DNA of 64,000 bases from the NCBI GenBank assembly GCA_003184365.1, contig NKYR01000011.1:62001-126000 (forward strand), in the 5' to 3' direction. Every line of letters starts with the position of its first letter. The stretch's first letter is position 1. Made by a program: the position numbers and the translations under genes. The notes below the pieces were generated by a model that saw only the letters and a program-made list of their open reading frames with translations, searched no databases and was not told the origin of the DNA. Origin of the DNA: Evernia prunastri (lineage: Eukaryota > Ascomycota > Lecanoromycetes > Lecanorales > Parmeliaceae). This document shows positions 34,767-46,581 of the stretch, one piece after another.

Positions 34767-36476
34767 TCAGCTCACGACGACTGCAAGCATGCCCATAACA
34801 GCCGCATATCTGCCACAACGTTAGAACTTCCCGTACGATCTCTTCCTCCCTTGAAAGCAACAACTTACGTAGCAATAGCCTTCCTCCAACCCAGTACACT
34901 ACCCGGCTGACTCATCACTTCCGGACTCAACGTGCACAGACTCGCCACTCCAACCATAGCACTGATGACCAGCCTGGCTAGTATCTGTGGCACGACTTTG
35001 AACACTATGATCGTCGAAAGTAGCCCAAACGCAACAACGATGGCGGGCGTCTCCAGAGCAGTGCCGGATCGGAAATCTGATCGACAGGCTGAAGGAGCGG
35101 TCACGGAGAGGAGGTCGGACTGCTGATTCAAGAAAGCGCTTTCGGACTCTACCACAGGGGCATGCTCAGCGATCCATGACCGGTAGGCGGTGATGTCGGC
35201 GTGGGAAGCAGGTTCCAGAGATTTGGTCAGATTACTGTAGGAGGTAAGGGCCCGGTCTGCAAGACAACGGTTAGCGGCCTAGGTCAGTGTCTGGAGGTTT
35301 GCATAAGCGTTGCGCACTGTATTGCTCAACCTTCGCAAAGGTCCTTCCCAGCAGGTCCAATCTATGCCACTGCAACTGTGACGGCAGCTTAGCTTCTGCC
35401 CTCCTCGACGCGGATCTCCCCATACTACTTTGCTCCTCATGGGCAATAGCGTCGTCCAAATCTTTCAGCTGTTCTTCCATCTCGGATATCTCATCTTGCA
35501 GAAATAGCAGCATGCGATTATTGAGCGTCTCGAACTTGCGGTATATGGGCTTCAGCAATGCATCGTCTTTGGAGTGGATGTTGGACGCCAGAAACTCGTA
35601 GCCTGTCTTGCTACCCTTCGGCCGAGGTTGATCTTGATGTGAAGTACCTCTGACCAGTTGAGGTGGAAGTCTCGGTGACATCTCAGACAATTCGACGCCA
35701 GCGTCGCGAGCAGTCTGGGCCGGCAGAGGTGGTGATGGGGCGAAGTAGGCCTCGGGGCATTGGCTATGGTCAGTCGCGAGCGAAGGCCAGTGCTTATGGC
35801 TAAAAGCTGAATTCCGTTCAGTGGCAGAGTTGCGGGTGAGCGGAAAGCCGTATTGTTCCATATGGTAGGAGCCACGAGAGTCTTGCTCGGAACCGGGCTC
35901 ATCAAAGACTGTGGGCAGTTTGTGTTGCATGATGGGTGAACCTTGATCCGGGCTACTCGAACGCACGGAGATTCCGGAGTCCGAGTGAAGACTGCTTCGT
36001 CCCCACGCGCGCTGCACGCCATCTTGTATCGTCCGCACTTCTAGGTCGCTGTATCTCGGAGAGCGTTGGGGTTGGGCCAGTATCCTCGCAGGATCGAACT
36101 GGGAGCTTTCACTCGACGATGACTCTTCCTCTTCCGACTGATGGTCTTCATGGTTCTTCTCCTCCACAGTGTCGCCGTGACCTTCGTTCTCCTCGAGTTC
36201 CATGAAGGCAAAGACGTCAATGTTCTCTTTATTCGAGTCGTCCATACTCGGAGACCCTTCATGGTGGGGGCTCATCTGCTTCAGTGGTTCTTTCTTCGCG
36301 TCTGGCCGTTTGGAGGGCCTTCGGCTGGACGGGAAGATAGATCTGGGCGTAAGGGTAGCATTGCTACTTGTCGAAGAGACTGTCGATATGACCGATGGAG
36401 GGGCCTTTTTGTGGGAGGACGAAGAGGAAGACGACTGTTTGGAGTGCTTGCGTCGATTGCCCCCGAGGGAAGGCAT
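34767..36476 (-). CDS. DUF6594 domain membrane protein
   Basis: Exons 36476-35318, 35256-34869 and 34809-34767 join in phase, giving 529 residues. Residues 1-280 are Ser/Glu-rich and look disordered. The DUF6594 core starts at GYEFLASNIHSKD and continues as PIYRKFETLNNRMLLFLQ, EISEMEEQLKDLD and KVEQY/NRALTSYSNL across the first junction. The C-terminus has three hydrophobic segments (AIVVAFGLLSTIIVFKVVPQ, ARLVISAMVGVASL, AAVMGMLAVVVS), as in the family. The function of these fungal proteins is unknown; a membrane location is inferred. The frame is open to 36497, but that codon is GTG, so ATG 36476 was chosen. The last exon is only 43 bases. Confidence 0.85.
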
Positions 36477-37484
36477 CGTGGGTAACTGGCCAGTCACTCG
36501 GTGGTGATGGAAGTGCCAGGTCTCAAGTAGTTCAATTGGGACTCCAGAAGAGAAGTGTAGTCGGAAGGTAGGTATGGTTCTAAAGTCCTACTGTCATCTG
36601 ATCGCCGAAGATTGGGGGCGGCATGGATGACCGAATGCCGGAATACCTGACAGGAGGGGTGCCCTGTCAGCAATAAGTAGAAAAATATTAAGCATCTGCT
36701 CCAACTCTAAGAATAATACCTGCGGTACACAGACCCATACTCATCTGAAACGAACGTCTGAGAGCCCGAGATGGCCATAGCCATACGAGCCACGATAGGA
36801 TCGAGTGTCAGAGCCATGTCCCGAGTCTCCCTCAAGTCTAAGTCGTCCTCCTCTTCCTCCTCCTCCTGTTGGCAAGGTTTGAGCTTTGAAGCGGTAAAAG
36901 CTGCAAGTCATTAGCTAGCAAATCAAGCAGAGTGCCTTACTTGCGATGGTGTTGGGCTGCTTGGGGCAGGAATTGTTATCGGGTGGGGGGAAAGCCAATG
37001 GAATTGGACGGAGTTTCTCGCTGCCCGCTGGGAAGAGCAAGGCGGGTTAGACTCCCGTCAGGAGGCGGCGTTTTTGGGGCTTGGCTCAGCACTTGCTTTG
37101 GCCGGATTAGGGGAGTTTCATGCATGGCTGCTAAGTATCATACTCCTACATACCTACCTTAGTACACACATAGTAGGTAGTAGTACATAGTACCAACTTG
37201 GCTGCGCATCGAGGCGCCTCTCCGGAACGCATGCGGGTAAATGCATCATCCAATTGGGGAATTGCCGACACCCTCCTTCTTTCTTTCTGTCTATTTATTC
37301 TAAGTACTCCATAAAGTACACACCACACTATGATAGATCGATTGGATATCTCTTGGCGCTGCATGATATGATTATCTCAAACTTAAAAGCTAGGGGTCTT
37401 CTAATCCTTGGATCTATGATGATAAGAATACTAAAAACGTATGACGGATCGAGAATGTAATAATCCCCTGTCCCCTAAAACCTA
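36477..37484. other. Intergenic region, no gene seen
   Basis: This is the upstream region of the DUF6594 gene and the 3' flank of the next minus-strand gene. It contains runs of CTCCTCCTCTTCCTCC (about 36840-36870) and repeated TACCTACCT/TAGGTAG motifs near 37150-37180. No supported gene. Confidence 0.45.
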
Positions 37485-40125
37485 TCATGCTGCAACCCCG
37501 TTTTGTTGGGGGACAGGCGTCCCATTCGGCTGCCCATACTGACCAGCAGGTGGTTGTGGCGTACCTGAGCCTTGCCTGTCTGCCAGTTGAGCTTTCTGCC
37601 GGGCCATCAAGGTTGCTTGCTCCTCCGCCGTCAAGTGTCCTTGTTGGGTGGGAGAGCCGGAGGACCTTGTGCCATTGATTAGAGGCGATGCTGGGGTTTG
37701 TGGGTTGTACTGTGAAGAATGCGTGTGATAAAGCGTTGTAGGACGTTGAGGCGGGGCTGTTTGGCCTGGGCCCGAGAATGGTGGGCGTTGTTGATGTGGA
37801 GATGCACTCCCGGCGCCTGGGGCAGAGCCGTAGCCGTAACCTTGTGGCGGCACCGCTCGTTGCTGATAGTCAGTCTGACTCCCTCGATAAGCCTGCGGCG
37901 GTTGGACTGAATTCCCTGGGCGGGCCAGGGGAGTCGAGTATTGCTGACTGTAATTGTAATTGCTCCCATTTTGGCTTACTCCTGAGTAGCCGCGGTATCC
38001 GTGCTGATATGAACCGAATGACTGCGACGACTGCTGGCCGTACTGTGGACCATATGTGGAAGATGAAGCCGCACGCGGTGGAGGATGTTGGCTCTGAGGG
38101 GGATAAGGTGGTCGTGCACCGGCGGAGTAACTATACGAGGCTGGCCGATGCGAGTATTGTGGATTCTGAAGATAGCCGGAGCTCGAAGATTGTCTAGGTG
38201 CGGTCTGAGCGCCGTAACCGGGCTGCTGCTGATACCGCTGGACAGGGGTAGCCGTCTGTGGAACATAGCTACTGCTGCGTGTGGGGGGGTTTGCGTACGC
38301 GCTGGCAGCTGGTGGGATACTAGCAGTTGCTGCAGGCCGGACAGCTGCTCTTGCGCCTGCAACGGGATCCTCTGACTCTGTGGTACCCTTTTGGTTCCTG
38401 CTCTCGATCTGTATCTTGGTGCTGATGTTAAGTGCACCTAGTTTATCGCCATCCAGCTTGGCAACTAGATAAGGTGGTAATGTAGACACAATAAGACTTA
38501 GCTGAGCCCTCAGCACCTCGTAAACGTCAAATTCTGCCGATGACGGGCTGGTAGGAGTCTCCGTGGGGGCTGTTGACTGAGGGTTCTGTCCACCGACGGT
38601 GCGTGCATTTGCTGCGAGTGTGAGGTTTCTTACCCGTTGATGGGAGTCGAGAGTCTCAAGCAGGTCTGAGATTTCTGACAGAACAGCATCGGCCTCTTTG
38701 CTAGACTCTGGCGTTTCGAGGCTGACGATCTTGGACTGATTCATTTCTTGTGGGGCTTCCTCAGGCTCCCAAGTCTTGATGGCTTCTTGAACCTCGTCTT
38801 CGTCTACATCATCTGCGTCTTCAACGCCGTTGGTCGCTGGCTCGTACAATCCAGCATCCTTCACTCCCAGCAGCTCATGGTATGTCTGCTCCCCATATTT
38901 ACTCCACCAAAGGCGATTTTTCTGTTGCTCAGCGACGATCGCTCCAGAGTCATCACAGTCAGGTGCAAAGCTGGAGTACACCCTGCGGAACAAGGCATCC
39001 TCTTTCGCCTGGTTGTGCGCAACCATTGCCTCTTCTGAGATTGAAGTTTGAGGCTCGCCAAAGCTCAAAGCTCGATCTCGCTGTTTGCGCTTGGATTCTG
39101 GAGAAACAATCTGTGTGGAGGAAGGGGTCGCATTGTATGTCAGCCATTGACCAGTCGACAATGGTTGCGTTGTATAGCCATCCCGCCTGTTAGACTTGCT
39201 CTTGGACTCAGCCTCGGCGGGATTGTACCAATTGACGGACGAACTTCTTGTTGCTGTATGTCTTGACTGTTTCGGTAGTGGTAGAGGAAGTAGACCAGCC
39301 GGAGGTGGGAATCGCTCTCCCAGTGTGGGTATATGTTTCTTGTCCTCGATACTGCTGATACTATGTACCGGGACTATCTTAGTTGCAGTAATACCATTCG
39401 GCAGTGCAGCCTCATTGAGTGGTTCATTGGGAGTCTTCGGCTTCCGTAAGCTGGTGAATAGCTGTCCTGTCCGGCCATTTCCCATGTTGCCCAAGAGAGT
39501 AAGAACATTGTTTCCTGAACCATCGAAGTTGGTTTTAGCCTCTTGCTCATCCGACGGTTCGTTTTTAACGTCTTTTAATGATCTCTTCATTTCAGGCCTG
39601 CCGACGACTTCCCTCAACACGAATTTATCAAGGTCATTTCTTATTGCTCTGGCGCGTGATATCTCAGCGTGTGCTGTTAGATAAGATGACGAACCGAGTC
39701 CGGCACTGATCTTCTCCTGTAATTCCTCGATGATACCGGACGTTGCATCCTTTACATCTTTGACAAATTCCTCGATCGAAGTGTAGGCGTTGTTCTTTAT
39801 GAGGGTGGCGACGGTGGTTTGTTCAGAGGAATCGGAAAGCTTAGTACGCTTTGCATCATGTGATTCCTGTATAGAGGTGGAGATGGGGTGATCGAATGTA
39901 GAAGGGGTGGTGTCTTGACTATTGGATAGATGTAATCAGTATCGTTCTAGTGATTGAGAGCGGTAGCGACTTGTGAATGGTGGCTCACTCTCTTAAGATC
40001 TCCATCATGTCCGCTAGCCATTCTCGGAACTTCTCTTGTTGATTAAATTGCCCGCCGCCATTCACTTGGCCTCCGTCAACCTCTCCCATTTCCAAGGTAT
40101 CCGCCCGCTTTCGCTTTCCCGCCAT
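37485..40125 (-). CDS. Putative nuclear protein with Gln/Tyr/Pro-rich tail
   Basis: Two exons (40125-39989, 39918-37485) in phase give 856 residues. The N-terminus (MAGKRKRADTLEMG) looks like a nuclear localisation signal. A helical region (about 75-150) includes FVKDVKDATSGIIEELQEK. A strongly patterned block near residue 290-390 reads STGQWLTYNATPSS, SPESKRKQRDRALSFGEPQ, KEDALFRRVYSSFAP and KNRLWWSKYGE; it looks conserved, but I cannot name the family. From about residue 580 the sequence is Gln/Tyr/Pro/Ser-rich and prion-like, closing with LTAEEQATLMARQKAQLADR. The composition suits a transcription or chromatin complex subunit, which is inference. The upstream gene is divergent and starts 0.7 kb away. 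Confidence 0.75.
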
Positions 40126-40833
40126 CTTCAACTCTACTCTCGGCTCAGAGACCAAAAGGATATCTCAAGTATCGCAAGCCTTCGTACTGATTCGCATGGA
40201 AATCGTTCACAGCGGATGTTCTGACGGGGAGTCTTCAAGCAAGAGCCACTACTCCTAGGGACGTCGCATTGGTATCATGGGACAAGGGCACTGATTTTGG
40301 CCGAGAATCCAAGTTTAGCGATCGACCAGGAGCGTTATGCGAGGCGTGCTTAGCCAGAGACCGACGGTCTATTGGAACTTTTGATGTTCTCTCCACGCCA
40401 ACCTTAGCCGTACGGACGATCGACGCGAGGGTTGATGGACGAGGACACAGCACCGCTCATTCAAAGCCAGAGCACGCGTGAAAATCGCAAAAGGTCAAGT
40501 CGCTTCCGCAGAGTCACCTTAGGCAGTGGAGTATTCAACTTAATAAATCGAGCAATTGGCAAACGAGATGCTGTGAGTGCTGAGGTGCAATCTTTCTTCG
40601 CTCCCTTCCAGACAGAAAGGCAAGCTAGCGGCTGGGGCTGTATAGAAGGCTGACTAAGCAGCCTGCAAGCAATCAGGACAACCCCACCACGGCCAAATGC
40701 TTTATTTCTTGTGAATGATCCTACATATCCTGGATTGTACACACTAAACACAACTCCTTCTCAAGACGACTCACCCCAGCCACGATCTTCTTCTTTTGTC
40801 ATACCCACAACATACTCAAAGTTCGCTGTCAAA
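40126..40833. other. Divergent promoter region
   Basis: This 0.7-kb spacer lies between two divergent genes. A plus-strand frame at 40432-40653 (MMDEDTAPLIQ...) ends without family features. The A/C-rich leader just before 40834 (CATACCCACAACATACTC) is typical of a fungal 5' UTR. Confidence 0.45.
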
Positions 40834-41694
40834 ATGCCTCCAGGGAGCAGAGGACGAGCTGGGAAGTTCAGCAAGCCTACCAGAGGAGGTATGTCACGAG
40901 TTCCTCGATTGCCTCCGATAATCCTCGCTGACCCATAGACAAGGAGGTAAGAAGTTCAGCAAGAACCTCACCCCTTTAGATGCAGATGGCAACCCAACCA
41001 GCATGTGGGGAGTAAGTGGGCCTTTGTCCCCTCCATCAGGCACTCAATCTGACTCGGCGCTTAGGACCAACGTGATACCAAAGCCGAGTCATCGTCCTCA
41101 GAAGAAGAGTCGTCCGAGGAATCATCATCGTCGGAGGAAGAAGATCCAAACAAGCCCCCTATGACACGTGAACAGCGCCGTGCTGCCGCCAAAGCCAAGA
41201 AAGAGGCAGCGATCAAGAAGAAATCCTCCAAGGCCGCCGCGCCAGGCGATCTGCCATCTTCTTCTTCCTCGGAAGAAGAAGACGACGACGACCTCGCCCC
41301 CGCCAACCCAAACCACACCGCCAAATCTCGCTCCCAGGCCTCCGCCGCTCCCATCCAACCCACAGACGGCCCCTCCAAATCCACCAAAATCACACCTGTC
41401 AGTCAGCTCTCACGTCGCGAGCGTGAAGCCGTCCAAGCGCAGCAAGCAAAGGAGCGATACCAGAAGCTGCACGCCGAAGGCAAGACCGACGAAGCCAGAG
41501 CAGATCTCGCACGGCTGAGTCTGATCAAGGAGAGACGGGAGCAAGAGGCCGCGAGGAAGAAGGCGGAGAAGGAAGAGAAGGAGAGCATAGAGAAGGAGCG
41601 ACAGAGGGAGCAGGACGCGAAGGAGGCGAAGAAGAGGGAGGCTGCCATGGGAAGCGGTGGGGCTAGCGGGAAAGGCGGCAAGAAGAAGCCATGA
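40834..41694 (+). CDS. PP28/PDAP1-type casein-kinase-substrate phosphoprotein
   Basis: Exons 40834-40888, 40944-41011 and 41065-41694 join in phase into 250 residues. The N-terminus GRAGKFSKPTRGG/GKKFSKNL matches the PP28 family start. It is followed by a Ser/Glu acidic repeat (SSSSEEESSEESSSSEEE), which is a casein kinase II substrate pattern. The conserved C-terminal core is LSRREREAVQAQQAKERYQK, LHAEGKTDEARADLARL and LIKERREQEAARKKAEKE, then a Lys-rich tail. The human relative PDAP1 is a heat-stable phosphoprotein linked to growth-factor and mRNA binding; the fungal role is undefined. The first acceptor (ACAAG) was selected because it preserves the TRGGGKKFS motif. Confidence 0.9.
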
Positions 41695-42445
41695 ATGTCT
41701 TGAATGTCTTGAATGATCATGCGGAGGATCGTAAGAGGGGCTTGCACATCGTTGATTCGAGGCGATGGGCACGCGTACGAATTATGATCCATAGGCACGG
41801 GCGACATCTTGTGCATCTGTTCATAAGGATCAATGAAACCCACTTTTTCTCTTCTACAGAATGTGTTCTACAGCATGCGCTGTGACCGAATTGCAAGGCG
41901 TGTTGCCAATAACATACGCGGCAGAAGGGGTAAGCTCTATTGCAAATCTCTATGCATGAAAGTACATAACCAGAGCTTCGTTTATGATGGTGTTTTATTG
42001 GACACCATATTTTATGCAATCTACCTGAATAAATCTACGTTATCCCAAGCTCTAAAAGTCTATGCCATCAGCTCTGCGAAGCACGTGAAACCGAAATCAG
42101 CGACCTCCCTCTCCATTCGTTCATAGCACCGGTGGGACCGAAATTGAGTCTTCCTTCACTCCCTTCTTCTCTTCATTCCTTGATTCTTCTCTTCGTTCGT
42201 AGCAGCGAAGCTATCGATTCATGACTTCGTGGGCCATCTTTCCGTACCAGCTGGTCTTGACAGCAGGACTTCCGTCACAGAATACACTGCTAGCTGTGCA
42301 CCAGGTTTAAAGCTGTGCCATCACGTCCTGATCCCCTCGTCACATCTGAGCTTCTAACCCACCCCCAAAGCCCGCCCACACAGGAGCTCTGCCGTAAGAA
42401 TTAGGTAAGCTCGATGCTGATCCTGCCGTATGATTCCCGAACAAT
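41695..42445. other. Intergenic region, no gene seen
   Basis: The 3' ends of convergent genes meet here. TGAATGTCT is repeated near 41690-41712. No coding region is supported. Confidence 0.45.
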
Positions 42446-43491
42446 TCAGAGCCTTCCGGTCTTCCGCAGCCACGGCCGCGCCGCTGCATAATAGTACCCG
42501 ATGCCGGCCGCGATACCGCCTAGATGTGCCGCGTGGCCTATCACAGGCAAGGAGCCCGTGGCCATGCAGTACGCGCTTCCCGCCGTGAAGACGAGTTGCG
42601 CCAGCCAGAGAGGCATGGGGAGGAAGAGGAACTGCCGTACCGGCAGCTTCGGCAAATAGCACAGGACCACGCCGGTCAGGCCACAGATGACGCCCGAGGC
42701 ACCCGCGCTCCCTCCGTAATGTATTCCGCGAGCACTGCTACCGCCGGACATTCTTACGGCTCTCTCCCTGCTGATGGGTATGCCCAGTATGGTGGTGGCT
42801 TCGGCCTTGTCCCAGCGTCGGCCCGTCGTTCCCTTGCGCAGACTTTCCATCTTGTTCTCCCACCAGATTTGGAGATTCGCAGACGTGGACGCGGTGCACA
42901 CCCACAGAGACAAGAAGTAGGGTACTCCGAGTAGTTCCACGCATACGCATCCGAATCCCCACAAGGCGAACATGTTCAAGACCAGATGTGGAAGGTTGAC
43001 GTGGGCGAATGAGCTGGTGATCAACACCCACCAACGTCCTTCTCTGGTGTTTTCCGCTGAGCTGATAAAGTTCCGTCGGACCAGGTCTGAAGGGGTGCGA
43101 TCACCCCGGTTGGCCAGCTTTTTAGCGGTATATTGCAAGGCGAATGTACCGCAGCAGAGGGCAACCATACCTCCGACGACTATACTTGGCTTGAAGCGCA
43201 CCCAGAATGAGTCGGGAGTGTAGTAGTGTTGGCGATTTTGATAGTAGCTTCTATGGGAGGACCATGGCGGTCGTCTGAGTATCGAATTCATACCATCTTT
43301 GTGTTGGGGGGAGGACATCTAATAGGAGCGAGATTGTCAGCAAGGATGAGTCTCAAGTAGGGTAGCGGACGTACATGTCCCGCCCGAGGATATCGTTGGC
43401 TCGACCGCTTCCATAGCTGACTGGCGAGCTGGTTGCTACGTCCCAGGGGTCCAAGCTGTGGCCGGATAGTCAATTGGCAGATGGAGGTCAT
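42446..43491 (-). CDS. Rhomboid-family intramembrane serine protease, probably mitochondrial
   Basis: Exons 43491-43375 and 43318-42446 (56-nt intron) give 329 residues. The first exon codes a basic, hydroxylated leader without acids (MTSICQLTIRPQLGPLGR...), which continues with many Arg/Ser/Tyr residues, as expected of a mitochondrial presequence. One membrane helix (SIVVGGMVALCCGTFALQYT) precedes the six-helix rhomboid core, the 1+6 order of the PARL/Pcp1 class. Motifs seen are FAHVNLPHLVLNMFALWGFG, the catalytic Ser in GGSAGASG (about 247) and the catalytic His in GHAAHLGG (about 304). A hydrophilic insertion of about 50 residues (WWENKMESLRKG...) lies before the Ser motif. Without the upstream exon the protein would start at MSSPQHKDG. 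Confidence 0.85.
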
Positions 43492-44112
43492 GGGTACTTT
43501 ATGCAAGGAGATGTTCAGGTTGGCGGATTCATCGAAGGGCGGTGGGTGAAGCTGTTGTGCAGTCCGGGCATGAAGCTAGCTAGCTACGAATACCTCTACT
43601 TACAGACCAAGGTACATTGATTGATTAATTGATTGATTAATTGATTGATTGATTGATTATCCAGACCCAGGTACGACAGCATAGTCCTCGCTCACTACTT
43701 TATTCTGCCTTTGCAGATCTGGCGCTAAAATACGGTACCCTTACATAACTACGTTAGGACAGAGACAGGGGTGTGGCGTTCTGTGGGGAACTTACCTAAG
43801 GTACTTGACGTAATAACAATCCTTACCTTAATAATGTCCCTTAGTTTACGGAGGATATGAAACGAAACAATTGCTTACCTTGGCTTAACTTACCTGTGGG
43901 GATTATGTTGTAGCATTTTTACAACATTCTATATAACAGAAAACACTCTCACCCCCATCCCACATGAAATGAGAGGACTATGTATATGTAGTCTCCACCT
44001 TACCTTGCCAGCCGGTATAACTGCTTCCTCTACTCTACACCTTGCCATCATCCCGAGTCTTCTCAACGTATTACCAGCGATTGCCATCTATTCCCTGGCT
44101 AGCGTGGCAACC
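43492..44112. other. Divergent promoter region
   Basis: This spacer between the rhomboid gene and the next plus-strand gene holds an ATTG-type microsatellite and several TTACCT/AAGGTA motifs (43790-43890). No gene is seen. Confidence 0.45.
43616..43659. repeat. (ATTG)n/(ATTA) microsatellite
   Basis: About eleven tandem tetramers of ATTG with two ATTA variants. Confidence 0.9.
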
Positions 44113-44817
44113 ATGCTTTCATTTCTCTCACTACCACCAGAAATACGTTTCCACATCTACCGAGACTTACGCTCATTCAAATCTCCGTTGATCAAATCCA
44201 TCTACGATGACGGTTCTGATGCACTCGGATATTGTAGCTTTGGCTTTCACTCCCGTATCCTCGAGGTCAACAGGCAGGTCTCGGATGAAGCCAAAGAGGT
44301 CTTTTACGGCGAAAATTGTTGGACCTTCTTTGCCTCCCAACGATATCATTTCATCCCGCTTCCTTTCCACATGGGACCTATGGTGCTGATTCTACCCTTC
44401 ATAAGGAAAGCACATATCAGATTTGGCATGTTCCATTGGCTATTTTGGGAGTCGTGCGGACTCCCCGGTAGCACCTACGAGAACGTCATCAAGACAGCCG
44501 TCAAGCAGATCTGCCAGATCTTTCAGAGAGCATCTGCTCTCCGGACAGTAAAGATCATTTGGACAGAGACTGGCTCGACTGGCACACAATTCCATAAGCC
44601 GGTACGGTTGGAAAGGGACCGTGTGCGATACCTCATCTCCGAAGTTTTGCAACCTTTGACTGCTCTCCCAACGACGTGCGACCTTCAGAAGAGTAACATC
44701 ATGGTAGCCTTTTGGAATGGGGTCAAGGCAACAGATTTGGAGTCCGATTTCTCGAATGCCGTTGACAAAGTACTTACCCTTCACCGTTCAAGAAAAGCAT
44801 TAATCGAGGGGCGATGA
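44113..44817 (+). CDS. F-box-like / 2EXR-type protein
   Basis: An intronless frame of 234 residues starting MLSFLSLPPEIRFHIYRDL, the LPxEIRxxIY motif of the fungal F-box-like group. The second block is ILEVNRQVSDEAKEVFYGEN, which matches LLLTNKQIHAEAKHDVYGKN of the gene at 18.7 kb, so the two are distant relatives. Function is unknown. The frame is open 48 codons further upstream to 43969, but the LPxEIR motif usually sits at the very N-terminus, so the ATG at 44113 is preferred. Confidence 0.75.
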   Translation: MLSFLSLPPEIRFHIYRDLRSFKSPLIKSIYDDGSDALGYCSFGFHSRILEVNRQVSDEAKEVFYGENCWTFFASQRYHFIPLPFHMGPMVLILPFIRKAHIRFGMFHWLFWESCGLPGSTYENVIKTAVKQICQIFQRASALRTVKIIWTETGSTGTQFHKPVRLERDRVRYLISEVLQPLTALPTTCDLQKSNIMVAFWNGVKATDLESDFSNAVDKVLTLHRSRKALIEGR

Positions 44818-45186
44818 ATGCTTTTGGAAAATCTGATGGCGAATCTTATTGCCGTCTGTTTTGATGGTTTTCGTCATCCGCGAGGTCGTATCCCCAAGTA
44901 ATGGACGCTGTCTGTGGTAGCGAAATTCGCAGCCGGAGAACACAAAGGGAACAAGGCCAAGATGGAGAGAGACAAAGAACTTCGATCGAATGCTTTATGC
45001 CATGTCCAATAGCTTTGTTCGTCTTCTTTGTATGTGCGATATGGGTATCTTGAAGTCTCGAAACTTAGACAGCTTCACTCTTCCACTACAATCTTGGCCC
45101 TTCACCTCACTTCCAACCCTGTCTCCTCGATCGACTTCGCATCCTACCACACCAGCAAAGACAGTCTTCAGCGAGCTCCTGCCACG

Positions 45187-46581
45187 ATGTCCCTTATACC
45201 ACATTTTTCCAACGAACTTTCTCCCTGGCCGCGCATACATCTACGCGAACCAAATTCGAACGCTCCCGCGGTCGACCAGCGAACCACTTTACCTCGACTC
45301 CGTCGTGGCTCTAGTCAGCGATCTGGTCATGATATGAGCACCACTACGCCCAGAGGACGAGCTAGCAGCGACGCAGCTGTGCTGACAAAGTCACAAGTCC
45401 GTGGTCGAGGTACGAGCTTCGGGTCAACTCAATTGTTCGAAGGTCTGTACGGCCCAGCTCCTGTACAGAATTTTGATCGCAAGGCTAGCGACAACAAAGT
45501 ACAGCAGCTCCTCAAGCTGAGAAAGCAAAAGCTGAAAGAGGCAAAATGCAAAGGAGACGATGTTGAAGTCTTTAGGCTCAAAAATTTGAACCTCTTTGAC
45601 GACATTGAAAAAATTGAACCCAAAAATGATGAGCCAAATGAGGTTGAATCCCGCGCGAGATCCACCGGACAATCTAATCACCACAGCTTCACGTCGCAAG
45701 TTGACGTTATTGACTTTGGCCTCATTCCTCGACCAAAAACCCTAAGTCACGGGCACACGGCCGTGCTCTGCTGGCATCTGAAGCTCCAATACACACACGG
45801 CCTGACAGTGCCAGAGGAATTCTCTCAATGCGAAGTCCATCCTACGCCGAGCCCATGTGCTTCCTCGAGCTCGAGCTTGACGCTACAGTCGCCGTCCCCG
45901 AGCTCGATCGGCTCCGAGTCCAAACGTTCTTTGCGCCGCACAAAGTCTCCATCTACCAGCTCGTCCACGCTTAGAGACTCCTTTGAGCTCTTGTCACCCG
46001 TCACATGTTCAACAACCGCGTCGGAGCCATCGTCACCCACGAAGAAATCTTCAATCGTCCCCAACCCCAGTAGTGAGGATTCATTCTTATACATCGCCAA
46101 ATACATTCAGAAACATGTCAAGGGCGCCAGACAATTCAGGCAGGTGAAACGGCCAGAATTTCAAGCGTCCAATGCCGATGCGAAACGCTCGATCCATACT
46201 CAATGCACCTGCACAAACCACAACTGCCGCACTTACCTCTCCGGCCCCCCAAGCAAGCACTGCCGCTTCTGCAAATTGCCCAGACCCCAGCCCGAAATCG
46301 CCGCCGCAGCGGCCCGCATCGAGAAAATGATGACGTCGCTCTTGGCGCAAGCAGACACGGCGAAGCCAGCAGCAGAAAAGTCATCCGAAGCCGACGAGTT
46401 CCGCAAGTTCGAGGCGTTGCAGGAAGACATGAAGCTGGTGGAGATGTACAACGCCGAGACGGAGAAGCGATGTCGGAACGGGGTCTGGTGGGAAGGGTGG
46501 CTGATCGTGGAGGACTTGAAGCGGCAAGGCGTGGTTGGATCCAAGCCGTTTGTCTACGACAGAGACAGCACAGTCCCCTGA
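45187..46581 (+). CDS. Hypothetical protein with Cys-rich motif
   Basis: A frame of 464 residues from ATG 45187 (MSLIPHFSNELSPW). I do not recognise it. The first 350 residues are Ser/Arg/Lys-rich. They include a short helical stretch (LLKLRKQKLKEAKCKGDDVE) and Ser/Pro clusters (SSSSSLTLQSPSPSS). A compact Cys/His cluster follows, CTCTNHNCRTY...KHCRFCKLPRP, spaced like a small zinc-binding knuckle. A helical tail (KFEALQEDMKLVEMYNAETE) closes with WWEGWLIVEDLKRQG. The frame is also open upstream to 45028; ATG 45187 was chosen as the first well-placed start, with moderate certainty. Confidence 0.6.
   Translation: MSLIPHFSNELSPWPRIHLREPNSNAPAVDQRTTLPRLRRGSSQRSGHDMSTTTPRGRASSDAAVLTKSQVRGRGTSFGSTQLFEGLYGPAPVQNFDRKASDNKVQQLLKLRKQKLKEAKCKGDDVEVFRLKNLNLFDDIEKIEPKNDEPNEVESRARSTGQSNHHSFTSQVDVIDFGLIPRPKTLSHGHTAVLCWHLKLQYTHGLTVPEEFSQCEVHPTPSPCASSSSSLTLQSPSPSSIGSESKRSLRRTKSPSTSSSTLRDSFELLSPVTCSTTASEPSSPTKKSSIVPNPSSEDSFLYIAKYIQKHVKGARQFRQVKRPEFQASNADAKRSIHTQCTCTNHNCRTYLSGPPSKHCRFCKLPRPQPEIAAAAARIEKMMTSLLAQADTAKPAAEKSSEADEFRKFEALQEDMKLVEMYNAETEKRCRNGVWWEGWLIVEDLKRQGVVGSKPFVYDRDSTVP

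Noticed and set aside
40432..40653. Plus-strand frame starting MMDEDTAPLIQ
   Set aside because: 73 residues, no family feature, and it lies in a divergent promoter region.
41061..41393. Ser/Asp/Glu-rich minus-strand frame
   Set aside because: It is the antisense of the repeated Ser/Glu codons in the PP28-type gene.
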